Positions 16,171 to 25,467 of a stretch of 64,000 bases of DNA are shown piece by piece; within the stretch, counting starts at the first letter, position 1, and each line of letters starts with the position of its first letter. The notes under the pieces are model-generated. The model was not told where the DNA came from, made no database searches, and saw only the letters and a program-made list of their open reading frames with translations. The stretch comes from Caldilineaceae bacterium (GTDB lineage Bacteria; Chloroflexota; Anaerolineae; Caldilineales; Caldilineaceae). The stretch lies in contig JACKBA010000014.1 in the NCBI GenBank assembly GCA_020634815.1, forward strand, positions 71,918 through 135,917. Direction: 5' to 3'. The position numbers and the translations under genes are program-made.

Positions 16171-16199
16171 TTGCAAATTGGTCTGGCGTGGTCTATACT
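16171..16199 (+). promoter_or_regulatory. Sigma-70-type promoter for hdeD-like gene
   Basis: TTGCAA, a 17-base spacer and TATACT, with the predicted start about 80 bases upstream of the ATG at 16288. Confidence 0.6.
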
Positions 16200-16287
16200 C
16201 TTGGTTTAAGCAGGACTTGTCGATCTGCGTACATTTTACCTTAGGAACAACAATCAAGTAGCGTAGAAACTGAAAGGAGCTTCGAAC

Positions 16288-16818
16288 ATGTCAGCAGTTG
16301 CTGTTCAGGAGAAGAACACTACCCCATGGTGGCTGATCCTGGTTTTCGGCATTCTCCAGGTCGTCGTTGGTGTCTACTTCCTCACCCAGCCTCTCACCAC
16401 AGCCAAAGTTTTCACCTGGTTGATTGGCTGGTATTGGCTCGTCACTGGAGCCTATTATCTGGTTAGTTTGATCTGGGATCGACGCCAGTGGGGCTGGAAG
16501 CTCTTCAGCGGTATCATTGGCGTTGCTGCCGGTTGGTTTTTGGTCGATGCAGACCCGATTGCTCGGGTTGCATCTTTCGGTTTTGCCATTGTACTTGTGC
16601 TCGGCATCCAGGGTATCATCATGGGTATCTCTGGTCTCATCGCTGCCTTCCAGGGTGGCGGCTTGGGTGCAGGGATCATGGGTGGCATCTCCATCGTCGT
16701 CGGTATTCTGTTGCTAGGTAACATGGCGGCAGCGACACTAGTTCTGCCGTGGGTCATCGGCATCTTCGCCATCGTCGGTGGTATCTTCGCCATCATCATG
16801 GCGTTCCGGTTGAAGTAG
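16288..16818 (+). CDS. HdeD-family (DUF308) membrane protein
   Basis: A 176-residue protein with six predicted helices in three pairs, the HdeD arrangement. Conserved features are WWLILVFGILQVVVGVYFL, GWYWLVTGAYYLVSLI and GIIGVAAGWFLVDADP. HdeD proteins are inner-membrane proteins linked to acid stress in enterobacteria; their activity is unknown. The gene has a good promoter, a GGAG site and its own strong terminator. The base composition of the first part is less GC-rich than that of its neighbours. Confidence 0.88.
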   Translation: MSAVAVQEKNTTPWWLILVFGILQVVVGVYFLTQPLTTAKVFTWLIGWYWLVTGAYYLVSLIWDRRQWGWKLFSGIIGVAAGWFLVDADPIARVASFGFAIVLVLGIQGIIMGISGLIAAFQGGGLGAGIMGGISIVVGILLLGNMAAATLVLPWVIGIFAIVGGIFAIIMAFRLK

Positions 16819-16854
16819 GGGTAGCCGTTCAACCATTCCCCGAAGCTGGCTTAA

Positions 16855-16897
16855 AAGGGAGGGTGCGGACCTGTGCGGTCCGCACCCTCCCTTTTTT
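16855..16897 (+). terminator. Strong intrinsic terminator
   Basis: A 17-base perfect stem (arm starts AAGGGAGGGTGCGG) with a five-base loop, then T6. Confidence 0.95.
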
Positions 16898-16976
16898 GTT
16901 GTGGGCGCCCTTGTCAGAATTACGCACTTCCGATGTCCCCCAACACAGGCGTTTCAATTGTCCTTCCGCCGTGATG

Positions 16977-16982
16977 TATAAT
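16977..16982 (+). promoter_or_regulatory. Candidate -10 for the UbiB-like gene
   Basis: A perfect TATAAT about 60 bases before the ATG at 17042. The -35 region is poor. Confidence 0.4.
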
Positions 16983-17041
16983 CTGCCCCGTCATCCGTCA
17001 GCAGGCTTGCATGTGCAGGCTCGACAAGCGAGGCAAACCCT

Positions 17042-19246
17042 ATGTCCGACTCACCATCCACCGTTTCGACTGCGAGCAGATTGTCCGGTTCTCGCTGGGA
17101 GCCGGTAATCTCCTTCATTTTTCATGTTCTGATCAATGGCCTTGCCGTGACCGTTGCGCTGTGGTTTCTGCCGGGTATCCAGGCGTCGCCGCGCTTTGTA
17201 ACCCTGCAATTCCTGGCGGCGGGCTTCCTCTTCGGCGTGCTCAACGCATTCCTGCGCCCCTTCATCGTGCTCTTCACCGGCAAACTCATCATTCGGTCGT
17301 TTGGCCTGTTCATTGTCGTGATCAATGCCATCTTGCTGGCCGTTCTCGCCTGGATACTCGACTGGCAGATCGACAACGTGATCTCGATCCTGTTTGCCGG
17401 CTTCGTCATCGGCGTGGTGCTGGCCGTCCTCGATGCGATCTTCGGCATCAACCGCCCGCTGATCAAGGATGCCGACGAGTATTCCGGAATCTGGAATCTG
17501 CTGATCAAGTATTCCGGCAATCGCAGCAATCAACTGATCACGAACCTGCGCTTTCAGCAGGTTTACGATCTGATCTACCAGTATGCCATGGAGATCGCGC
17601 TGGATCGCGTGCCCTTTGTCGGCACCTTCCGTGAAAAGGTCGGCCAGTTCGTCTACGGCGGCGCGCAGACGACGATTTCGGGACTGAACACACCGGCGCA
17701 GGTGCGCGTCATGCTCCAGGAGTTGGGGCCGACCTTCGTCAAGTTCGGCCAAATGATCTCCAGCCGCGCCGAGGCGCTGCCGCCGGACTGGCAGGTCGAG
17801 TTCAATAAGTTGCAGAGCAACGTGCCGCCCTTCCCCGGCGCCGAAGCAATCCAGATTGTGGAGAAGGAGCTGGGCAAACCCATCGGAGAGCTATTCGCCC
17901 AGTTCGCCGCCGAACCGTTTGCCGCTGCATCCACGGCCCAGGTGCATCGCGCCGAGCTTTTCGACGGCACCGACGTCGTCGTCAAGGTGCAGCGCCCGCA
18001 CATCGTCCCGAAGATCAAGGCCGATCTCCAGATTCTGGAAGAGGTGCTCCAGACCCTCTCGGCGCGCATCGAGTGGATGCGCGAGAATGACGTCCTGGGT
18101 ATTTTCGGCGAGTTCGCCAGCAATCTGATCAAGGAACTCGACTATCGCAACGAAGCCTTCAATGGCCGCCAGCTCGCCGATACCATGTCGGCCTTCCCCG
18201 AGGTCACGGTTCCCCGCATGTACCGCGAGTTTACCACCGCCAAAGTCCTGACCATGGACTTCGAATCCGGCGTGAAGATCACCAATGTCGCTAAAATCGA
18301 AGCGGCCGGCATCGATCCGCTCCAACTCTCCCGCACCTTTCTGCGCGTCATGATCAAGCAGATTGTCTTCGACGGCTACTTCCACGGCGACGCGCATCCC
18401 GGCAATATCCTGGTCAATCTCCAGAACGGCAAGATCATTTTCCTCGACCTGGGCATGATGGGCATGCTCAATCAGGAGCAACGGGTCAACCTTGCCGACC
18501 TGATCTGGGTGCTGAACTCGCTCGACGCCTACGAAATTTCGGAGACGCTGCTCCGCCTGTGTACGCCGTTCAAGGACGTGCATGTGGAGAAGTTCCGCGA
18601 AGATATCGACCGCACCGTTGTGCGCTACATGCGCTACCCAGACGAGGCCGGTTCGCTCTCGGCCGTGCTCGACTCGGTCTTCACCGTGCTCTCTGACAAC
18701 GGCCTGCGCCTCGGCAGCGAACTGACGATGGCGCTCAAGACACTTATCCAGGCAGAGGCCATCGTCCACACGCTGGACTACTGGCTGGACATCACGCGCG
18801 AGGCCTTCGGCTTCATCCAGGGTTTCCTGGTTGAGCAATTCACCGTCGAGAAGGTCAAGGCCAACGTCCAGACGCAGGTCACGCGCACGCTCAAGGATGT
18901 CGTGCGGCGCATCCCGGATTTGCAGCAGGCCACCATGCAGTGGCTCAACCAATATGAGAAGGGCAAGTTCGAAGTCGAAGTCAACACCGACGAACTCAAC
19001 GCGCGGCTGGACATCTTCAACGTGGCCGCCCAGCGGCTGGCCATCGGCATCGTCCTGCTCGGCATGATCATCGGGTCGGCCTTTGCCACGAGCATCGAAG
19101 GAAGTTTCCTCGGCATTAACTTCTCTTCGCTGGCGTTTCTGATCTTCCTTTTCGCCATCATCACGGGAACCATCATGGCGGTCCGGATGATGCGGTCGAT
19201 CAACGTCAGGCCGCCCGCAAAGCCACGAATTTACTTCGACAAATGA
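17042..19246 (+). CDS. Holin-like membrane domain fused to ABC1/UbiB-family kinase
   Basis: A 734-residue protein. Residues about 20-135 hold four hydrophobic helices (FLPGIQASPRFVTLQFLAAG, then GFLFGVLNAFLRPFIVLFTG) like the four-TM holin-type family (PF04020). The rest is an ABC1/UbiB atypical kinase: the KxGQ motif in FVKFGQMISSRAEALP, the Ala-rich loop AAASTAQVHRAEL, the lysine in VVVKVQRP, the catalytic loop FHGDAHPGNILV (H448-G-D) and FLDLGMMG. Two C-terminal helices anchor it. Family members bind ATP and support quinone metabolism. The fusion is unusual; see findings. Confidence 0.9.
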   Translation: MSDSPSTVSTASRLSGSRWEPVISFIFHVLINGLAVTVALWFLPGIQASPRFVTLQFLAAGFLFGVLNAFLRPFIVLFTGKLIIRSFGLFIVVINAILLAVLAWILDWQIDNVISILFAGFVIGVVLAVLDAIFGINRPLIKDADEYSGIWNLLIKYSGNRSNQLITNLRFQQVYDLIYQYAMEIALDRVPFVGTFREKVGQFVYGGAQTTISGLNTPAQVRVMLQELGPTFVKFGQMISSRAEALPPDWQVEFNKLQSNVPPFPGAEAIQIVEKELGKPIGELFAQFAAEPFAAASTAQVHRAELFDGTDVVVKVQRPHIVPKIKADLQILEEVLQTLSARIEWMRENDVLGIFGEFASNLIKELDYRNEAFNGRQLADTMSAFPEVTVPRMYREFTTAKVLTMDFESGVKITNVAKIEAAGIDPLQLSRTFLRVMIKQIVFDGYFHGDAHPGNILVNLQNGKIIFLDLGMMGMLNQEQRVNLADLIWVLNSLDAYEISETLLRLCTPFKDVHVEKFREDIDRTVVRYMRYPDEAGSLSAVLDSVFTVLSDNGLRLGSELTMALKTLIQAEAIVHTLDYWLDITREAFGFIQGFLVEQFTVEKVKANVQTQVTRTLKDVVRRIPDLQQATMQWLNQYEKGKFEVEVNTDELNARLDIFNVAAQRLAIGIVLLGMIIGSAFATSIEGSFLGINFSSLAFLIFLFAIITGTIMAVRMMRSINVRPPAKPRIYFDK

Positions 19247-19309
19247 GCCGGGTAGCGAGACGAGGCGGCAGGGCAATGGGCGCGGCAGCGGAACAGCAGA
19301 TTGAACAGC

Positions 19310-20074
19310 ATGGGTGAGAGTGCAACCCACCGGATCACCTATGTGGGCCATGCCACGGTATTGATCGAAGCGGGCGGCGCGCGCATCCTCACCGACCCGG
19401 TGTTGCGCCACCGCATCGTACATCTGCGCCGGCGCCGGTCGCCGATCCTGGGCATGTGGCAGGAAAACATCGACGCCGTCCTCATCTCGCACCTGCACTA
19501 CGACCACCTGGATCTGCCCTCGCTGCGCCGCCTTGGCCGGCAGATCCGGCTCATCGTGCCGGTGGGCGCAGGAGCGCTTCTGCGCCAGCACGGCTTCACC
19601 AAAATCGAGGAACTACGCGCCGGCGAACGCACCAGCGTTGCCGGCGTGCCGGTCACCGCCACCACGGCACTGCACAGCGGTGCGCGCGGCCCGCTCGGCC
19701 CCACGGCCGAGTGCCTGGGCTACATCGTCGGCGGCGAGAAGCAGCGTACCTACTTTGCCGGCGACACGGACCTGTTCCCCGAGATGGAACAGATGGCCGG
19801 CGCCGTCGATGTCGGTCTGATCCCGGTGTGGGGGTGGGGGCCGACGCTGGGCACCGGACACATGGACCCCTACCGCGCCGCCGAAGCGTGCAAGCTCATC
19901 GCGCCGCAGGTAGCCATCCCGATCCACTGGGGCACCCTCTATCCGCTGGCCATCCACCGGCTGACCAAGGCCTTTCTCATCGATCCGCCGCGGCTCTTCA
20001 GCGAATTCATGATTCGCCTGGCGCCGCAGGTCGATGTCCGCATTCTCCAACCTGGCGAGCATTGCGAGTTGTAG
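19310..20074 (+). CDS. MBL-fold metallo-hydrolase (NAPE-PLD/UlaG-like)
   Basis: A 254-residue protein with the metallo-beta-lactamase motif SHLHYDHLDLPSL, an aspartate in YFAGDTDLFPEM, and C-terminal His residues in GHMDPYRAAEA and AIPIHWGTLYP. This is the pattern of the NAPE-PLD/UlaG-type hydrolases, which act on phosphodiester or lactone substrates with two metal ions. I prefer the ATG at 19310; a TTG at 19301 is in frame. The next gene starts about 30 bases after its stop, so a shared transcript is likely. Substrate unknown. Confidence 0.85.
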   Translation: MGESATHRITYVGHATVLIEAGGARILTDPVLRHRIVHLRRRRSPILGMWQENIDAVLISHLHYDHLDLPSLRRLGRQIRLIVPVGAGALLRQHGFTKIEELRAGERTSVAGVPVTATTALHSGARGPLGPTAECLGYIVGGEKQRTYFAGDTDLFPEMEQMAGAVDVGLIPVWGWGPTLGTGHMDPYRAAEACKLIAPQVAIPIHWGTLYPLAIHRLTKAFLIDPPRLFSEFMIRLAPQVDVRILQPGEHCEL

Positions 20075-20105
20075 CGCGCAGGCTGCCACCATCGACGAGG
20101 AACGT

Positions 20106-22610
20106 ATGGACGCAATTCGAGGACTGACCGACCAGGATGTGATAGACCGGCGCGCGCGTGGAGAGGGCAACGACGCCGAGCTACAGACCAGCCGCTCGGT
20201 CGGCCAGATTGTCCGCGGAAACTTTGTCACGCCCTTCAACATCATCCTCTTCCTGCTGGGCGTCGCGTTGATCTTCATGGGCCAGATCAGCGCCGCACTG
20301 ACGAGCAGCGGCGTGCTCCTGCTCAACGTCGTCGTTGGCACCTTCCAGCAGCTACGCGCCAAACGCAAGCTCGACCAGATCGCCCTGCTGACGCGCCCCA
20401 AAATCGCAGTCGTACGCAACGGCGCCGAGTGCAGCGTCGATCCGGCCGAACTGGTCAAGGGCGACATCCTCGTCGTGCAGACCGGCGATCAGGCGGTCGT
20501 CGACGGCGCCCTCCTCGACGGGCAGTTGGAGATGGACGAGTCGCTACTCACGGGCGAGACCGACCACATCGAAAAACGCGCCGGCGATCGCGTGCTTTCC
20601 GGCAGCCTGGTCGTCAGCGGCAAGGCCTATGTGGAGGCGCAGGAAGTCGGCGCAAGCAGCTTTGCCAACAAGCTCACGGCCAGCGCGCGCCAGTTCCGCA
20701 CCGTCGAGACGCCCGTGCAGCGCGAGGTCAACCTGCTCGTGCGGGTGATGATGCTCATCGCCGTGATCTTTATCGCGATGCTGCTGATCACCTCATACAT
20801 CTATGATGTGCCGGCCGTGCGCACCACGCAGTTGGCTGTGGTAATCATGGGGCTGATCCCCGTCGACCTCTTTCTCATGATTACGATCGCCTATGCCATG
20901 GGCGCCGTGCGCATCGCCGACAAAGGCGCCCTGGCCCAGCAGTCGAGCGCCATCGAGGCGCTCAGCGCAGTGACCGTCCTCTGCACGGACAAGACCGGCA
21001 CGCTCACAGCCAATCGCATTCGCTACCACGGCGTTCATCCGCTCAACGGCGCCACCCAGGCCGAACTCGAACGGATGCTCGGCAGCTTTGCAGCCAGCGC
21101 AGCGAGCGGCAACAAGACCAGCGAAGCCATCGCCGCAGGGTTGACGGGCGAGGAACTCGAAGCAGCAGACGAAGTACCCTTCTCGTCGGCGCGCAAGTGG
21201 AGCGCGCTGGCGTTTGACGGCGGCCCCATGCCGGGCGTCTACGTGCTCGGCGCCACGGAAATGCTGGCTCCGTACCTGGCGGATAGCGAGTCATTCGACG
21301 CGCAGATCCGCGCTTGGTCGGACGAGGGGCTGCGCGTGCTGCTCTTTGCACGCAACGCCGATGTCAGCACGCTACACGACACACAGGGCGTGCCCGCGCT
21401 GCCGCTGCTCACGCCGCTGGGGCTGATCAGCTTCACGGACGAATTGCGCCCCGGCGTGCAGGAGACCATCGCCGCCTTTCAAGCGGCCGACATCGAACTC
21501 AAGGTCATCTCCGGCGACAATCCCGGCACCGTGGCGGCGCTGGCGCGCCAGGCCGGCATGCCCGCCGACCTGCGCACGGTCTCCGGCACCGACCTGGCGC
21601 AGATGTCGCCCGCCGAGTTCGCCGAGGCAGCGCGCGAAGGCGCCATCTTCGGGCGCATCACGCCGGAGCAGAAACGGCAGTTGGTCGAGGTGCTCAAGCT
21701 CCAGGGACAATTCGTGGCCATGACCGGCGATGGCGTCAACGACGTCCTCTCGCTCAAGCGAGCCGACGTCGCCGTGGCCATGGAGAGCGGCAGCGCGGCG
21801 GCCCGCTCCGTCGCCGACATCGTGCTGCTTGGCGACGATTTCGGCGCGCTCGTGCCGTCGTTCCTCGAGGGACAGCGCATCGTCGGCGGCATGGACAGCA
21901 TCCTGCGCATCTTCGCCGTACGCATCTTTGCCCTGGCCGCGATCCTGGCCGCCTCCGGCTGGATGCGGCTGGGCATCCCCACGGCGCCGACCTACGAATC
22001 CATCTATGCGTTGCTGGTGGGCGGGCTGCCGGCCTTCTTCGTGGCGTTGTGGGCCAGGCCGGCGCGCATCAAGATCTCCTTCGTCGATCGGGTGATTCCC
22101 TTTGCGCTGCCCATGGCGCTGCTGATCGGCCTGGTGGGGACGCTGCTCTACGCCGCTTATTTCCAGGCGGCGCAGCATCAACTGGTTACCGTGCACATCA
22201 CCCAGGAGCAAATCGACCAACTGGCGCGCTATATCGGCTTCACAGCGGATGGGCCGTATGTCGCCAAACTTGAGGCGTCAGGCGTCATCGCGCAGAACGC
22301 GCTGCTCATCTTCCGCGTGGTCACGGGTGTTCTGTTGGTGCTCTTTCTGCTGCCGCCCTTCCGGCTGCTCAACGTCCTGCGCCAGCAGATCGATCGGCGT
22401 TCGCTGTTGATCGTTGGCCTGTCACTTGTGATCTTTGCAGCGGTGTTGCTGATACCCTTCGTGCGCAACTTCTTCCTGGTCATCCCGCTACGGCCGCTCG
22501 ACTATGCGATCACAGTCGGCGTGTCGCTGCTCTGGTTTGCCATCGCATGGGTCGAACTAAGGTTTCACCTCTTCGACCGCTTCTTTGGCATCACCGGCGC
22601 CAGCAAGTGA
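20106..22610 (+). CDS. P-type cation ATPase with atypical membrane motif
   Basis: An 834-residue P-type ATPase. It has the actuator motif (DESLLTGETDHIEK), the phosphorylation site D295-K-T-G-T-L-T, the ATP-site motifs (KWSALAF, TGDGVNDVLSLKRADVAVAM) and about ten helices. The membrane segment ahead of the phosphorylation site reads GLIPVDLFLMITIAYAMG where P2-type pumps have PEGL and heavy-metal pumps have CPC, so the transported ion cannot be called. I chose the ATG at 20106 with its GAGGAAC site; an ATG at 20034 would overlap the MBL gene. The N-terminus lacks any metal-binding domain. Confidence 0.88.
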   Translation: MDAIRGLTDQDVIDRRARGEGNDAELQTSRSVGQIVRGNFVTPFNIILFLLGVALIFMGQISAALTSSGVLLLNVVVGTFQQLRAKRKLDQIALLTRPKIAVVRNGAECSVDPAELVKGDILVVQTGDQAVVDGALLDGQLEMDESLLTGETDHIEKRAGDRVLSGSLVVSGKAYVEAQEVGASSFANKLTASARQFRTVETPVQREVNLLVRVMMLIAVIFIAMLLITSYIYDVPAVRTTQLAVVIMGLIPVDLFLMITIAYAMGAVRIADKGALAQQSSAIEALSAVTVLCTDKTGTLTANRIRYHGVHPLNGATQAELERMLGSFAASAASGNKTSEAIAAGLTGEELEAADEVPFSSARKWSALAFDGGPMPGVYVLGATEMLAPYLADSESFDAQIRAWSDEGLRVLLFARNADVSTLHDTQGVPALPLLTPLGLISFTDELRPGVQETIAAFQAADIELKVISGDNPGTVAALARQAGMPADLRTVSGTDLAQMSPAEFAEAAREGAIFGRITPEQKRQLVEVLKLQGQFVAMTGDGVNDVLSLKRADVAVAMESGSAAARSVADIVLLGDDFGALVPSFLEGQRIVGGMDSILRIFAVRIFALAAILAASGWMRLGIPTAPTYESIYALLVGGLPAFFVALWARPARIKISFVDRVIPFALPMALLIGLVGTLLYAAYFQAAQHQLVTVHITQEQIDQLARYIGFTADGPYVAKLEASGVIAQNALLIFRVVTGVLLVLFLLPPFRLLNVLRQQIDRRSLLIVGLSLVIFAAVLLIPFVRNFFLVIPLRPLDYAITVGVSLLWFAIAWVELRFHLFDRFFGITGASK

Positions 22611-22625
22611 CCGGGCCGCCGGCCA

Positions 22626-23834
22626 TCAGTAGCGCTCCAGCGTCCTGCCTTCGATGGCCAGCGTGGCAATGTGCTTACCGATGCTCAGCGAGGCGGTGGC
22701 CGCCGGCGACGGTGCGTTGAGCACATGCGTCATGCGGTAGGCGCTGACAATGTGGAAGTCGTCGACCAGCTTGCCGTCGGCGGACAGCGCCTGGGCGCGC
22801 ACGCCTGCGCCGGCCGGCGCCAGGTGGTTGACCTCGATCTCCGGCACCAGCGTCCGCAGCGCGCGCCAGAAGGCATACTTGCTGGCCGAACGATAGAACT
22901 CGCCGATCCCTGTCTGCCAGTAGCGCCTCGCCAGGCCCCAGAAACCGCTGTAGGTCATGGTGTCGAGAGCATCGCGCGTCGAGAAACTCAACTTGCCGTA
23001 GCCGTCGCGCTTGAAGGCGAGCACGGCATTGGGGCCGGCCTCCACGCTGCCGTCGACCTTGCGCGTGAAGTGTACGCCCAGAAACGGGAACTTGGGGTCC
23101 GGCACCGGATAGATGAGATTGCGCACCAGATCGCGCGCCGCCGGCTTGAGTTCGTAGTACTCGCCGCGGAAGGGGATGATGCGCACGCCCGGGTTGACGC
23201 CGCACAGCGCCGCCACGCGATCCGCCTGCAAGCCCGCGCAGGTGACCAGGTACTCGCACGTAATGCTCTCCTCCGTCGCCGAGATGAGTTCGAGATGCTC
23301 GGGACGACTGCGCAGCTCCGCCAGGCGCCAGCCCGTGCGGATCGTGCCGCCGGCCGCCTGCACGCGGCGCGCATAGGCCGCCGCAACGGCCTTGTAGTCG
23401 ACGATGCCCGTCTCGGTCACCCACAGCCCGGCAACGCCGGCGACGTGCGGCTCGTACTCGCGCAACTCGGCGCCGGCCAGACGCCGCGGGGTCAGGCCAT
23501 TGGCGCGCGCCCGCTCGGCCAGCGCGTCGAGACGCGCGACCTCCTCGTCACTGGTCGCCACGACCAGCTTGCCGCAGCGCTCGTGCGCGATGCCCTCTTC
23601 CGCGCAGAACGCGTAGAGCGCCTCGCGGCCTTCGGTGCACAGCTTCGCCTTGAGCGAGCCGGGGCGGTAGTAGAGCCCGGCGTGGATGACGCCGCTGTTG
23701 TGCCCGCTCTGGTGGGCAGCAATGTCCGTCTCCGCCTCGAGGACGACAACCGACGTCACACCGGCTTTGGTCAGTGCCAGCGCGGTGGCCAGCCCGACTA
23801 TTCCACCGCCGACAATTGCATATTCGAAGTGCAC
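22626..23834 (-). CDS. lhgO: L-2-hydroxyglutarate oxidase family FAD enzyme
   Basis: A 402-residue FAD-dependent oxidoreductase of the DAO fold. The N-terminus FEYAIVGGGIVGLATALALT is the dinucleotide-binding motif; HQSGHNSGVIHAGLYYRPGS is the hallmark of LhgO. The conserved LVTCAGLQADRVA, FRGEYYELKP and FLGVHFTRKVDGSVEAGPN also match. LhgO oxidises L-2-hydroxyglutarate to 2-oxoglutarate and passes electrons to quinone. I take the GTG at 23834 with its AGAGGA site as the start; the open frame continues upstream but without family character. Confidence 0.9.
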   Translation of the reverse strand: MHFEYAIVGGGIVGLATALALTKAGVTSVVVLEAETDIAAHQSGHNSGVIHAGLYYRPGSLKAKLCTEGREALYAFCAEEGIAHERCGKLVVATSDEEVARLDALAERARANGLTPRRLAGAELREYEPHVAGVAGLWVTETGIVDYKAVAAAYARRVQAAGGTIRTGWRLAELRSRPEHLELISATEESITCEYLVTCAGLQADRVAALCGVNPGVRIIPFRGEYYELKPAARDLVRNLIYPVPDPKFPFLGVHFTRKVDGSVEAGPNAVLAFKRDGYGKLSFSTRDALDTMTYSGFWGLARRYWQTGIGEFYRSASKYAFWRALRTLVPEIEVNHLAPAGAGVRAQALSADGKLVDDFHIVSAYRMTHVLNAPSPAATASLSIGKHIATLAIEGRTLERY

Positions 23835-23955
23835 GATTCCTCTTTTCCTGGCTGCGACAGGGCGCCTGAAGGCGGCGCCCCGCCCTTGTCCGTCTCGCAT
23901 GCATTCTACCGAACGACCGGCGGTGGCCGAAATCTCCCGGCGATTGTCGCCGCAG

Positions 23956-23964
23956 TGTTATAAT
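23956..23964 (+). promoter_or_regulatory. Extended -10 promoter for the aminotransferase gene
   Basis: TGTTATAAT (TGn plus perfect TATAAT) about 97 bases before the ATG at 24061. No clear -35. Confidence 0.55.
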
Positions 23965-24060
23965 GAAGCGGCAAGGCCGGAATGTACCGGCGCCAGGTGC
24001 TCCCATACGCGTGCCGGCGCCGCCGAATAAACACAAACGCAAAGCACGAGGAGAGACTTC

Positions 24061-25404
24061 ATGGTTGACATCGTCCTCGACCACGCCACCGTGGTCGAAC
24101 ATGACAAGAGCCAACTTCACCCCCTGCACCATCCCAAGCAACACATCAACCCGCTCGTCGTCGATCGCGCCGAGGGAGTCTGGCTGCACACGACCGACAA
24201 CCGCACCGTGCTCGATGGCATGGCCGGGCTGTGGAACGTCAACATCGGCTACGGCAACCAGGAGTTGCCCGACGTCGCCGCGGCACAGATGCGCAAGGTG
24301 GCCTTCACCTCCAACTTTGTGGGCATGACCACGCCGCCCGCGGCCGAGCTCGCCCATCGCATGGCGGGCATGGCGCACCCGACGCTCAACACGACCTTTT
24401 TCGCCTCGGGCGGCTCCGAGTCCAACGACTCGGCCTTCAAGACGGCGCGCTACTATTGGTACCGGCTGGGCAAGAAGGACAAATTCAAGATTATCTCGCG
24501 GCAGGCGGCCTATCACGGCATCACCGTCGCCGCCACTGCCGCCACGGGCATCCCGCGCTATCACACCATGTTCGGCCCGCTGGCGCCCGGCTTCTCGCAC
24601 ATCCCGGCGCCCAATCCCTACCGTTATGCCGGCGACATGCACCCCGGCGAGACGGTGGGCCAGGCCGCGGCCCGCGCGCTGGAGGAAGAGATCCTGCGCC
24701 AGGGGCCGGAGACGGTGGCCGCCTTCATCGCCGAGCCGATCCAGGGCGTGGGCGGCGTCATCGTGCCGCCGGACGACTACTTCCCGCTGGTGCGCGCAAT
24801 CTGCGACAAGTACGACGTGCTGCTCATTGCCGACGAGGTGATCTGCGGCTTCGGGCGCACGGGGCTGTGGTTCGGCCAGCAGCAGTGGGATCTGCGCCCC
24901 GACATCATGGCCTTCGCCAAGGGCATCACCAGCGGCTACCTGCAACTGGGCGGCATCCAGATTTCCGACACGATCCGCGAGGTCATCGACAGCGCGCCGC
25001 CGGAAGACACCTGGATGCACGGCTACACCTACTCCGGCCATGCCGCGGCGTGTGCCGTCGGTCTCAAGAACCTGGAGATCATCGAGCGCGAGAATCTGCT
25101 GGAGAACAGCCGGCTGATGGGCGAGCGGCTCAAGGAGGGCTTTGGCAAGCTGCTCGACTTCAGCATCGTCGGCGACGTGCGCGGGCGCGGGCTGCTCTGC
25201 GGCGTCGAGATTGTCAAGGACAAGGCGACGCGCGAGGCAGACCCGGTCAAAGCACTGGAAATCTACAACGCCTGCATGGCGCGCGGGCTGCGCACGCGCA
25301 ACGTGGGAAGCACGCTGGCCTTTGCGCCGCCACTCGTCATCAACGCCGACGAGGTCGACCAGATCGTCGATATTCTGGGCAGCGTCATCGACGGGCTGGC
25401 TTGA
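24061..25404 (+). CDS. Class-III (omega) aminotransferase
   Basis: A 447-residue PLP enzyme of the aspartate aminotransferase superfamily, class III. Features are LHPLHHPKQHINPLVVDRAE, FFASGGSESNDSAFKTARYY, AYHGITVAATAATG, the pyridine-ring Asp in LLIADEVICGFGRTG, and the PLP lysine in MAFAKGITSGY. Length and motifs suit the omega-amino acid:pyruvate or putrescine/beta-alanine transaminase group, but the substrate cannot be read from the sequence. A GGAGAG site precedes the ATG. It may feed carbon or nitrogen into central metabolism; the LhgO gene is divergent. Confidence 0.9.
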   Translation: MVDIVLDHATVVEHDKSQLHPLHHPKQHINPLVVDRAEGVWLHTTDNRTVLDGMAGLWNVNIGYGNQELPDVAAAQMRKVAFTSNFVGMTTPPAAELAHRMAGMAHPTLNTTFFASGGSESNDSAFKTARYYWYRLGKKDKFKIISRQAAYHGITVAATAATGIPRYHTMFGPLAPGFSHIPAPNPYRYAGDMHPGETVGQAAARALEEEILRQGPETVAAFIAEPIQGVGGVIVPPDDYFPLVRAICDKYDVLLIADEVICGFGRTGLWFGQQQWDLRPDIMAFAKGITSGYLQLGGIQISDTIREVIDSAPPEDTWMHGYTYSGHAAACAVGLKNLEIIERENLLENSRLMGERLKEGFGKLLDFSIVGDVRGRGLLCGVEIVKDKATREADPVKALEIYNACMARGLRTRNVGSTLAFAPPLVINADEVDQIVDILGSVIDGLA

Positions 25405-25467
25405 TCGACCGCCCGGCTACACCCACGGCAGGTGCGTCATACCGGCGCACCTGCCCAGTGCAAGGCA

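Noticed and set aside
17891..19591. Long minus-strand frame antisense to the UbiB-like gene
   Set aside because: Shadow of the real gene; no family features.
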